Source of the DNA: Lentilactobacillus diolivorans DSM 14421 | GTDB taxonomy: Bacteria; Bacillota; Bacilli; Lactobacillales; Lactobacillaceae | Reading direction: 5' to 3' | Assembly: GCF_001434255.1 (NCBI RefSeq) | Contig: NZ_AZEY01000104.1 | Location: forward strand, 30,719 to 73,017 | Length of the DNA: 42,299 nucleotides | Part shown: in pieces, positions 23,157 to 30,755 of the stretch | Position numbering within the stretch: position 1 is the stretch's first letter | How the letters are laid out: every line of letters starts with the position of its first letter | The notes under the pieces: generated by a model | Database searches by the model: none | Told to the model about the DNA's origin: nothing | The model's input: the letters and a program-made list of their open reading frames with translations, nothing else | Program-made: the position numbers and the translations under genes

Positions 23157-25952
23157 TCATGATGGGTCATTCGAATGCCTGGTAGAATATCTTCTAAGCA
23201 GCCACTTTCGCCCCTCTTCCAGCAAAAATAGTGGTACTGGAATACAAAATAGAAAGCCCCACTCGATGATATTTAACGGGCCCGTGTTAAAGACGGTTTG
23301 CAGGAACGGTACGTACATCAATAATGCAATTAACCCAATTTCAACACCGATTCCAAGCCAAATTCGTCGATTACTAAATAATCCAACTGAAAAAACAGAC
23401 GATATTTGAGTCCGGCAATTCATTGCGGCCGCAATTTGGCAGAAAACGATTGCGGCCAACGTCATTGTTGTCGCTTCAGCATAACCAACTCCCGATGACG
23501 CCAACGATATATTCGGCCAACCGTTTTCATGATTAACAAAGAAATACGCACCAGTGGAAATAATTGAAGCAATCAAGCCATAAAGACCAAATGCTTTCCA
23601 AATAATCGACTTATTTAATAGATGACTATCTTGGGGACGTGGTGGTTGATTCATAATGCCAGGCTCGCTCTTCTCGATGCCTAATCCTAAAGCCGGCAGT
23701 AAATCAGTTCCTAAATCAACAGTCAAAATCTGCATAACAGTTAATGGGAGCGGGACCAAGCCGCGAGTTAACAGAAAAACAACTGATGGTGCGGCTTCAG
23801 GCATGTTACTGTTCAAAATGTAAAGCAGAAACTTCTGCAGATTGCTATAAACCGTTCGGCCTTCTTCAATCGCACTAACGATTGAAGCAAAATTATCATC
23901 CGTCAAAATCATATCGGCAGCATCCTTTGCAACATCAGTTCCGGTTACCCCCATCGCAATGCCAATATCAGCACGTTTTAACGCGGGTGCGTCGTTAACC
24001 CCGTCACCGGTAGAAGCTACAATTTCACCATTTTTTTGACACATTGAAACGATCCGAAATTTATGTTCTGGCGCAACTCTGGCAAAAATTACTTCGCCTT
24101 TTACAGCCTGACGTAACGCGTCATCACTCATGTTATCCAATTGATCACCCGTAATAACTGATGCTTTATCAGACGTAATGCCGATCCGAACAGCAATACT
24201 TTTTGCGGTAATTGGACTATCCCCCGTCACCATGATAATTCGGATTCTTGCTCGCCGACATTTCTTAACCGCGTCAAAGATTTCCGGCCGCGGCGGATCT
24301 GACATGATCGCTAGCCCAACAAAGATCATGTGAGTTTCCGCATTTCCAATTTGAAAATTATCTAAAGAAACATGGATTAAAGGATCATCCTGGTCAACCT
24401 CCCGATAGGAAAATGCTAATGAACGTAACCCCTGCTTAGCATATTTTTCATTGACTGCCATAATGTGCTGTTTATCAGCATCCGTTAACGGCCGAACAAT
24501 CCCATTGTCCAGAATTCGATCACAGATCAATAACTCACTGCTCAAGGCACCCTTTGTATCAATGATTACTTGGCCTGTCTGATTTTTAGTAATCGTTGAC
24601 ATCAATTTTCGATTAGAATCAAAGGGCAACTCTTTTAATCGCGGATAAGTCCGATTTTCAGTTTTGACATCAATCCCAGCCTTTCGGGATAAAATGACCA
24701 ATGACGCTTCCGTAGATGTTCCGAGAATCTTCGCTTTTTCTTCACCGGTTCCTTCATCGACCTCAGTGTCATTATTTAACGTCGCAATCCGGAGCAATTG
24801 AGATAAATCCGGCTCTTGGGTTAGCTCAACCGGTCGATCATCAACCTGAATTTGACCATTGGTAAAGTAGCCGGTGCCGGTTACATCATAATCCTTCGCT
24901 GCCAACCAGAGATGATTAATCGTCATTTGGTTTTGTGTTAACGTACCCGTCTTATCCGAACAAACGACAGTAGTCTGACCCAACGTTTCAACACTACTCA
25001 AATTTTTTAAAAGTGCGTGTCGTTTAGCCATTCGCTGGGTTCCTTGTGCTAATGATAACGTAACAGTTGGCAACAGTCCTTCTGGAATAAAGGCAACAAT
25101 CATCCCCAGTGCAAAGATAAACGATTTTGCGATTGGATAGTGGACAAAAAAGATTGCCAATAGAAAAAATGCAATTCCAATTAATAACGCAATGATGGTC
25201 AGCTGACGCGTTAAATGATTCAACTCTCGCTCCAGTGGATAAACGGTTTGTTTTTGTCCCTGAGCGAGTTTCGCAATTCGTCCAAATTCCGTCTTCATCC
25301 CAGTTGCGAAGGCAATGCCATCAGCTGTACCACTAGTGACCGTCGTCCCAGCAAAAACAATATTTTGTTGTGCGAATTCACCATCACCCTGTTTATACTC
25401 ATCGGTCTTTTCAACCGGTAAAGACTCACCGGTTAACGATGATTCGTCAACCTGTAATGATGAACACTTGAAGACTCGTGCATCGGCTGGAATTGAATCA
25501 CCAGCTTGAATTTTAAATAAGTCACCAGGAACCAATTCTTCAACCCGAATTTGCTTAATTTTCGCGCCACGAGTCACTTTAACATATGATGGCAGCATCT
25601 TTTTTAATGAATCGGTGGCCTTTTGAGCAGCGTGCTGCTGCCAATACGAAAAACAACCGTTGATGACATTGACCGCCCAAATTGCAATTCCTAATTCTGG
25701 CATCCCGGCAATCATTGCAACAATACCGGATACCCACAACAAAATTGCCATTAAGGAAGTAAAGTTTTCAATAAAAATTAAAATTTCAGATCGTTGCTTT
25801 GCCGTTTGAATGGTATTCGGCCCATATTTTTCAAGGCGTTGCCCAGCTTGATCCTCTGTCAAACCGGTTGAATCGGTCCCTAAAGTCTTCATTAAATCGG
25901 CCACTGCGGGCTTTGCTGCGTTATTCAGTTTAATTGCTTCACTATTCTTCAT
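23157..25952 (-). CDS. P2-type cation-transporting ATPase with Na,K-ATPase-like signatures
   Basis: A 931-residue P-type ATPase with the full set of P2 motifs. These are TGES (174-177, actuator), IPEGLL in helix 4 (289-294), phosphorylated D333 in CSDKTGTLT, MVTGDSPITA, and GDGVNDAPAL in the hinge. Ten membrane helices can be counted. Helix 6 reads TVDLGTDLLPALGLGIE, nearer the DLGTD-P of Na,K-/H,K-ATPases (P2C) than the NLVTD-x-P of calcium pumps, and helix 4 ends LLPTVTLSLA. It therefore exports or exchanges a cation, perhaps Na+ or Ca2+, but the ion cannot be fixed from sequence. No beta subunit is visible. GTGGGGATG lies upstream of the ATG. It is transcribed alone. Confidence 0.88.
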   Translation of the reverse strand: MKNSEAIKLNNAAKPAVADLMKTLGTDSTGLTEDQAGQRLEKYGPNTIQTAKQRSEILIFIENFTSLMAILLWVSGIVAMIAGMPELGIAIWAVNVINGCFSYWQQHAAQKATDSLKKMLPSYVKVTRGAKIKQIRVEELVPGDLFKIQAGDSIPADARVFKCSSLQVDESSLTGESLPVEKTDEYKQGDGEFAQQNIVFAGTTVTSGTADGIAFATGMKTEFGRIAKLAQGQKQTVYPLERELNHLTRQLTIIALLIGIAFFLLAIFFVHYPIAKSFIFALGMIVAFIPEGLLPTVTLSLAQGTQRMAKRHALLKNLSSVETLGQTTVVCSDKTGTLTQNQMTINHLWLAAKDYDVTGTGYFTNGQIQVDDRPVELTQEPDLSQLLRIATLNNDTEVDEGTGEEKAKILGTSTEASLVILSRKAGIDVKTENRTYPRLKELPFDSNRKLMSTITKNQTGQVIIDTKGALSSELLICDRILDNGIVRPLTDADKQHIMAVNEKYAKQGLRSLAFSYREVDQDDPLIHVSLDNFQIGNAETHMIFVGLAIMSDPPRPEIFDAVKKCRRARIRIIMVTGDSPITAKSIAVRIGITSDKASVITGDQLDNMSDDALRQAVKGEVIFARVAPEHKFRIVSMCQKNGEIVASTGDGVNDAPALKRADIGIAMGVTGTDVAKDAADMILTDDNFASIVSAIEEGRTVYSNLQKFLLYILNSNMPEAAPSVVFLLTRGLVPLPLTVMQILTVDLGTDLLPALGLGIEKSEPGIMNQPPRPQDSHLLNKSIIWKAFGLYGLIASIISTGAYFFVNHENGWPNISLASSGVGYAEATTMTLAAIVFCQIAAAMNCRTQISSVFSVGLFSNRRIWLGIGVEIGLIALLMYVPFLQTVFNTGPLNIIEWGFLFCIPVPLFLLEEGRKWLLRRYSTRHSNDPS

Positions 25953-26200
25953 TATAAATAAATCATCCCCACTTTTTGATCATGATATGCGCGTTATTCA
26001 ATCCAACTTGATTATAAGGCACCCAAGGCAAAGTAACAGCTGTAAAGGAAAAATTCATTTCAAATTTATTTAAGATCCCGAATAGGTGACTGAAGCAGGC
26101 CTTGAAAATCCATCATTATTATTCAACCACCCTGTCATTACCATGCTTATTGTCAAATAAAGCGAGGGATTGCTTTCAAAGTAAACCAGAGTAGCTCAAA

Positions 26201-26436
26201 GCGATTAGACCCCAAAATACAAGCCCCATAAACTTCATATTCCCGATTTTGGAATGTTAAGTTTATAGGGCGTGTATTCTGAGGTTGACTTGCTGGTCCA
26301 TGTTTTAATATAGGCAAGATAATTCCGATATCTGGATAATTTGTTTACGCGACAGGAAGTTGTCTTTTATCGCGTATTTCGCTCGGCAATCGTGTTTACT
26401 AACAGAGAATGGTTAAAACGATTATTATCCCAGCCG
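26201..26436 (+). repeat. Decayed hybrid structured repeat
   Basis: The left part is type II. GATTA (26203-26207) replaces GGTTA, P2 is GACCCC, AAA replaces AGA, and P3 (from 26217) still pairs at about 17 of 19 positions across ATTCC/GGAAT. P1 and P2' no longer pair well. The right part (from about 26320) is a type I 3' half: GGATAATT, CGACAGGAAGTTGTCTTTT, GCTCGGCAATCGTGTTTAC, and a decayed terminator ending TTATCCCAG. It fills the gene-free stretch 25953-26478 with the ATPase promoter region (a TATAAT on the minus strand near 26012-26017). Confidence 0.6.
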
Positions 26437-26478
26437 CCACCAGATAAACGTTGTTCACGCCATTTTATTTTATAATCC

Positions 26479-27906
26479 TTATCGGGCAGAAGACTGCTCA
26501 ATTGCTCCGACTTCTGGAAGGTTAACCCGTTTGGCATTCGTTAAAACCTCAGGTGAAAATAGTTCTTCAACCAGCGCTGTCGGCAACAGTCGCTCCCCTT
26601 CAACGATTCGTTTTACAGACTCATGAGTCGCAACCGCTTTTTTAATTAAAGCGGTTGTTTTTTCATAACCAAGCAATGGTGATAAAATTGTCGCGGCAAT
26701 TGATGAATGTTCAACTTCTGAGCGGCAATAATCAACATTAACTTTGATTCCCTTAACACAGTTATCAACCAACGTTTCGATCGCATTGGTTAGATGTTGC
26801 TCACTCATTAAAATATCCCGAAACATAATTGGTTCAAAGGCGTTTAATTCCAATTCGCCATTTTCAGCCGCCATCGTCACTGTAACGTCATTACCAATGA
26901 CTTCATAAGCAACCTGAACAACCACCTCTGGAATAACCGGATTGACTTTGCCAGGCATGATTGACGACCCCGCCTGTTGCTTGGGTAACGATAATTCATT
27001 CAAGCCAGCTTGCGGACCACTGGAAAGCAAGCGCAAATCATTGCTGAACTTCGAAAGGTTAACAGCAAGGCCCTTCATGACTCCTGAGAACGCGACAAAT
27101 GCGTCACTGTTCTGAGTTTCATCAACCAAATCATCGGCCTGTTTTAATGATAAATGAGCGACCTGATTCAAAGTCGGAACGATGTTAGCCTGATATTCGG
27201 GAGTCGTATTAATTCCCGTGCCAATTGCTGTGCCACCTAAATTAACGTTACTCAAAACAACTTCAACATGTTTTAGTCGAGCTAAATCACGTTTAAACAT
27301 TGACGCATATGCTTTAAAGGTACGGCCATAGGTCGTTGGTACCGCATCCTGCAATTGAGTACGACCAACTTTGATGGCCTTTTCATACTCACTTGATTTC
27401 ACCATTAAAGCATCAACCAAATCGGCAACCATTGTTTGTAATCCGGGTAACAATTTAAGCATTGCCATTTTACCGGCTGTCGGATAACTGTCATTGGTCG
27501 ACTGAGATTGATTAACGTCATCATTGGGATGAATATCAAGTGCCGTTTTCCCACCCTGTGCGCTTATCTTCATCGCTAAATGGGCAACAACTTCATTTAC
27601 ATTCATATTAGTAGATGTGCCTGCACCACCCTGAATGGCGGGTACAATAAATGGTTCGAAATCATTTGAGAACAATAATTGATTGCAAGCTGAGACAATA
27701 TAGGCAGCCTTTTCTTTATTCAAAGTCCCTGCAGCCTGATTAGTCAGAGCAGCCGCTTTTTTGATTTGAAGATAACTCTTTAAAATTGCTGGATTCACTC
27801 GTTCTTCAGTAATTGGAAAGTTATGCTGTGCTCTTAATGAATGGATGCCATAAAGTGCTTCATCCGGTACAAACATTTCACCAATGCAATCTTTTTCAAT
27901 TCTCAT
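26479..27906 (-). CDS. aspA: Aspartate ammonia-lyase (aspartase)
   Basis: A 475-residue member of the fumarase/aspartase family that reversibly converts L-aspartate to fumarate and ammonia. Signature segments are GGAGTSTNMNVNEVVAHLA, VNQSQSTNDSYPTA and the catalytic loop GSSIMPGKVNPVIPE, whose serine is the general base. The N-terminal DEALYGIHSLRAQHNFPI and the ENGELELNAFEP segment fit aspartase rather than class II fumarase. Fumarate formed could feed succinate or malate. ATG follows GAGGG by 10 bases. A strong promoter lies 54-80 bases upstream. It is a single-gene unit. Confidence 0.9.
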   Translation of the reverse strand: MRIEKDCIGEMFVPDEALYGIHSLRAQHNFPITEERVNPAILKSYLQIKKAAALTNQAAGTLNKEKAAYIVSACNQLLFSNDFEPFIVPAIQGGAGTSTNMNVNEVVAHLAMKISAQGGKTALDIHPNDDVNQSQSTNDSYPTAGKMAMLKLLPGLQTMVADLVDALMVKSSEYEKAIKVGRTQLQDAVPTTYGRTFKAYASMFKRDLARLKHVEVVLSNVNLGGTAIGTGINTTPEYQANIVPTLNQVAHLSLKQADDLVDETQNSDAFVAFSGVMKGLAVNLSKFSNDLRLLSSGPQAGLNELSLPKQQAGSSIMPGKVNPVIPEVVVQVAYEVIGNDVTVTMAAENGELELNAFEPIMFRDILMSEQHLTNAIETLVDNCVKGIKVNVDYCRSEVEHSSIAATILSPLLGYEKTTALIKKAVATHESVKRIVEGERLLPTALVEELFSPEVLTNAKRVNLPEVGAIEQSSAR

Positions 27907-27959
27907 ATTTTCAAGCCCTCATTTCATGTAATATCTTTTAACATCAACTTACGAAATAT

Positions 27960-27987
27960 AATATATACCCATTTCACAAAATGTCAA
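27960..27987 (-). promoter_or_regulatory. Promoter of aspA
   Basis: On the minus strand TTGACA (27987-27982), a 16-base spacer and TATATT (27965-27960) form a near-consensus sigma-A promoter 54 bases before the ATG. A second AATATATACC-ATT segment near 28015 repeats the -10 area and might be a second start or regulator contact. Confidence 0.7.
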
Positions 27988-28167
27988 CCACTATTCAATA
28001 GAATGCTTTAATTTAATATATACCAATTCATAACATCGTGATGATACTTATCCTCATTTTTGAAATTATTTTAGAGAATTAGGCTTTGAGTGTCATTAAT
28101 CATAACATGTGTCAGGTGCTACATTAAAAATCAGTAAAGTATCATCCGGATGCCTCCTTCACTTGGT

Positions 28168-28195
28168 TTGTCTGTTATTCTTAGAATAGTAAAAT
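28168..28195 (+). promoter_or_regulatory. Promoter of the lipoprotein gene
   Basis: TTGTCT (28168-28173), 16 bases, TAAAAT (28190-28195), 26 bases before the ATG. The divergent gap 27907-28221 otherwise contains only the aspA promoter. Confidence 0.55.
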
Positions 28196-28221
28196 GAATT
28201 TAATTGGGGGATTTATTAATT

Positions 28222-28845
28222 ATGAAAAAGATACTCACATTTAGTGCGATTTTATTAGCAACAATTTCATTAGCAGCCTGTGGGGGCAAAAATAGCTCAG
28301 ATGATTCCAAGAATGCCCAGCAAGCCAGCCAATCATCAACATTGAAAGTTAAAACTAATAAGGGAATCACCCATGCCGCTTATGATAAAATTGCAACCGC
28401 AAATATTACCTCAGCCAAAGGTGGGACTGACGAACAAATTGTCAAGGATGCCTTTGGCAAACCCAATAGTACCAGCAAAGTAACGGTTAATGACGGTAGC
28501 AAAAAAGCCGCCGTTCAATATGCCTGGACGAACCTCAATAAGCGCTTTAGGGCCTCAGCGGTTACCGTCGAATTTTTAAAAGGTCATGCCGTTGGTAAAG
28601 GCTACATTGAAGCCGGCCTTCATCAGCGCCGCTATATCGCAAAGGATAACATCAATCGAGTTAAAACCGGCGATACCTATGCAACGGTCGTGAAAAAGTT
28701 GGGAACCCCGGCAAGCGAATCTCTGACCGGAAAGGGATCACTTTCTGCCAGAAGTGTCACCTATGCAACGGGCAAGGACGGCAAAGCAATTAGTTTGATG
28801 TTTACAGGTGATAAATTAATATCAAAAACAGCCATCAATAAATAA
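28222..28845 (+). CDS. DUF3862-type lipoprotein
   Basis: A 207-residue lipoprotein. ATG 28222 behind GGGGGA is chosen over an in-frame TTG 18 bases upstream, because it gives a proper signal sequence MKKILTFSAILLATISLAAC with a lipobox cysteine at about residue 20. After a Ser/Asn/Gln-rich linker come two related modules of about 80 residues: GTDEQIVKDAFGKPNST... and VKTGDTYATVVKKLGTPAS. Both show the G-D/x-(T)-Y-A-x-V-x-x-x-LG-x-P pattern of the BLIP-like DUF3862/SmpA fold. Such proteins sit on the outer membrane face and probably bind other proteins. It precedes the largest repeat array. Confidence 0.8.
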   Translation: MKKILTFSAILLATISLAACGGKNSSDDSKNAQQASQSSTLKVKTNKGITHAAYDKIATANITSAKGGTDEQIVKDAFGKPNSTSKVTVNDGSKKAAVQYAWTNLNKRFRASAVTVEFLKGHAVGKGYIEAGLHQRRYIAKDNINRVKTGDTYATVVKKLGTPASESLTGKGSLSARSVTYATGKDGKAISLMFTGDKLISKTAINK

Positions 28846-28852
28846 AATCAGA

Positions 28853-29390
28853 GTGGACCAGCAAGCGGTTAGATCCCAGAATATAAGCCCCCTAACTTGG
28901 TATTCCCGGTTTTGGAATATCAAGTTAGGGGGCTTATATGGCCGGGATCTGCTTGCTGGTCCACGTTTCAGCTAAGTAACAGGACCAGCAAGGTATCCCG
29001 ATTTTGGAATATCAAGTTAGGGGGCTTATATGGCCGGGATCTGCTTACTGGTCCACGTTTTCAGCTAAGTAACAAGGCCAGCAAGGTATCCCGATTTTGG
29101 AATATTAAGTCAGGGGGCTTATATGGCCGGGGTCTGCTTGTTGACCCATGTTTCGGCTAAATAAAAAGTTAAACAAGTTATTCCCGATTTTAGAATGTCA
29201 GGTTAGGGAGCTTATATGGCCAGGGTATACTTGCTGGTCCAAATTTTAATTAAGTAACAAGTTCAGCGAGATATTCTAAATTTGAATATTTGGATAATTC
29301 GATTACACGGCCGGAAGTTGCCTTTTGCTTGGTAACAATCGTGTTTACACTAACAGAGAGTGGAAAAAACAACAATTGTTCCAGTCACTT
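28853..29390 (+). repeat. Structured repeat array (type II full copy, three 3'-half units, type I end)
   Basis: The first copy, 28853-28964, has a 14-bp perfect P1 (GTGGACCAGCAAGC), GGTTA 28867-28871, P2 GATCCC/GGGATC, AGA 28878-28880 facing GGCC, and a 19-bp perfect P3 (28881-28899 with 28921-28939) capped by TATTCC/GGAATA. Three units then repeat the 3' half, with the loop marker at 28902, 28995, 29088 and 29180 and a last partial at 29273 (period 92-93). These units keep a P1 left arm (GGACCAGCAAG) but lack GGTTA, P2 left and P3 left. The end is a type I 3' half with AACAATCGTGTTTACACTAAC and a weak GTGGAA.../TTCCAGTCAC hairpin. It fills the gene-free stretch 28846-29440. Confidence 0.8.
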
Positions 29391-29440
29391 TACATCCATA
29401 GGGTAACGATGTTATCTTTTAGTCAAAAGGAAGTGTTTTA

Positions 29441-30016
29441 ATGGCTGGAAAAAAGAATCATACCAAAGACGAAATTGTCTCACTGGCAATTCGTCAAATC
29501 AAAGAAACCGGATACCAATCCATTTCATTACGGCGCTTATTAGGTGACTTGCATTTAACAACCGGATCGTTTTACAAACACTTTGACAATAAAAATGATC
29601 TGTTCACAACCATTTCGATCACCTTATCAAGTCAACTCAGTCAGCATGCTCGACAATTCGTTCTGGATGCAAAACCAAGTACCCCACTTGCGTCTTTAAT
29701 TGTCCTTGGTGAATTTATGATTACCCAATTTCAGGAGCAATCTAATTTAACAGAATTCTTATTTTATAATCCAAGCGTTCTGGCAGTTTATCAAAGTGAT
29801 CAAAAAGATCAGTTTCCACTGCTGAATGATGTCCAAGCACTCATCCAGAATATTAAAGTGACTTATCATATTAGCGACTCAGTGGATAATCTGTTCATTA
29901 AGGTTTGGTCATTCATTCAAGGCTACGGCATTCTGATTCAAAATGGCGTTGCTAAATATGATCACAAATTATTAACTAATGCCGCAACTGAATTGATTGG
30001 AGTTGAACACCCATGA
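29441..30016 (+). CDS. TetR-family transcriptional regulator
   Basis: A 191-residue TetR repressor. The N-terminal helix-turn-helix is clear: ISLRRLLGDLHLTTGSFYKHFDNKNDLF at about residues 26-53, where the usual T-G-S-F-Y-x-H-F turn is exact. The C-terminal ligand domain is all-helical and not assignable to a known drug. It overlaps the next gene by four bases (ATGA at 30013-30016), so the regulator and the quinone-reductase-like enzyme are made together. It probably represses its own operon in response to a quinone or other electrophile. AAAGGAAG precedes the ATG at an 11-base spacing. Confidence 0.88.
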   Translation: MAGKKNHTKDEIVSLAIRQIKETGYQSISLRRLLGDLHLTTGSFYKHFDNKNDLFTTISITLSSQLSQHARQFVLDAKPSTPLASLIVLGEFMITQFQEQSNLTEFLFYNPSVLAVYQSDQKDQFPLLNDVQALIQNIKVTYHISDSVDNLFIKVWSFIQGYGILIQNGVAKYDHKLLTNAATELIGVEHP

Positions 30017-30603
30017 AAAAAATTATTGTTGTTTACTGTCATCCTTACGTCAACAGTTTTAATCACGCCATTTTGGAACAAGTTATCAATAATTTAAAAC
30101 AGCAACATTTGAATCCGGAAATGATTGACCTATATGCAGAACAATTCAACCCCGTGTATGATCAGGAAGAATTGCGGCTATTTCACAGTGGTCAAACCCA
30201 TGATCCGCTCGTGACGAAATATTTAAACTTACTACGACAGGCTGATGGGATTATTTTTATCACACCAATTTGGTGGAACAGTATCCCAGCCATGCTTAAG
30301 GGATTCATTGATAAAGTAATGAAGGAAGGTGAAGGCCTATCTCATACCGTTACAAAGACAGGCATCCGCGGTGAGCTGGTTAATCTTAAACGTGCGTATG
30401 TTCTGACTACTTCCACTTCCCCAACATTTTACCTTCGATGGTTTTGCGGAAATGCCGTCCAAAAAATTTTTATTAAAACAACATTGAAACAACTTGGTAT
30501 TAAATCTGGCAAATGGCAAAATTTTGGTGGCATTAGCAACGCGAAATCAGCTAAACGAAACGCTTATTTACAAAAAATTGCCGAAATGCCATTCCATTTT
30601 TAA
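30013..30603 (+). CDS. NAD(P)H dehydrogenase (quinone)-like flavoprotein
   Basis: A 196-residue flavodoxin-fold oxidoreductase of the NQO/KefF/MdaB group. The N-terminal VVYCHPYVNSFNHAIL is the FMN/FAD phosphate-binding strand and loop. FITPIWWNSIPAMLKGFIDKV (about 82-102) is the conserved W-W/P-x-x-P-A-x-L-K-G flavin site. It should reduce quinones or other electrophiles by two electrons with NAD(P)H, protecting the cell. It is translationally coupled to the TetR gene and ends before the terminator at 30632. Confidence 0.85.
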   Translation: MKKIIVVYCHPYVNSFNHAILEQVINNLKQQHLNPEMIDLYAEQFNPVYDQEELRLFHSGQTHDPLVTKYLNLLRQADGIIFITPIWWNSIPAMLKGFIDKVMKEGEGLSHTVTKTGIRGELVNLKRAYVLTTSTSPTFYLRWFCGNAVQKIFIKTTLKQLGIKSGKWQNFGGISNAKSAKRNAYLQKIAEMPFHF

Positions 30604-30631
30604 TAATCCCCCATTGACTGCCGGCCAAATA

Positions 30632-30681
30632 AAAATGATCTCAGGTAAACAAACGCACTGTTTTGCCTAAGGTCATTTTTT
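30632..30681. terminator. Terminator between the reductase and amidase genes
   Basis: AATGATCTCAGGTAAA pairs imperfectly with TTTTGCCTAAGGTCATT and is followed by TTTTTTATT. It serves the convergent genes on both sides. Confidence 0.65.
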
Positions 30682-30755
30682 ATTAATTATCATTCAGTTA
30701 AAATACGATGTGCACAAATTATTTTGGTAACAACTACATTCTAGGCGAATCTTTG

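Noticed and set aside
28897-29160. An open frame of 87 codons with repeated WNIK-GGLYGR-LL segments
   Set aside because: It is simply the tandem structured repeat read in one frame. It has no ribosome binding site, and the repeat conservation follows base pairing, not codons.
28853-29390. CRISPR array
   Set aside because: The repeated unit is the whole 92-93 bp period with no unique spacers, and no cas genes are in the window.
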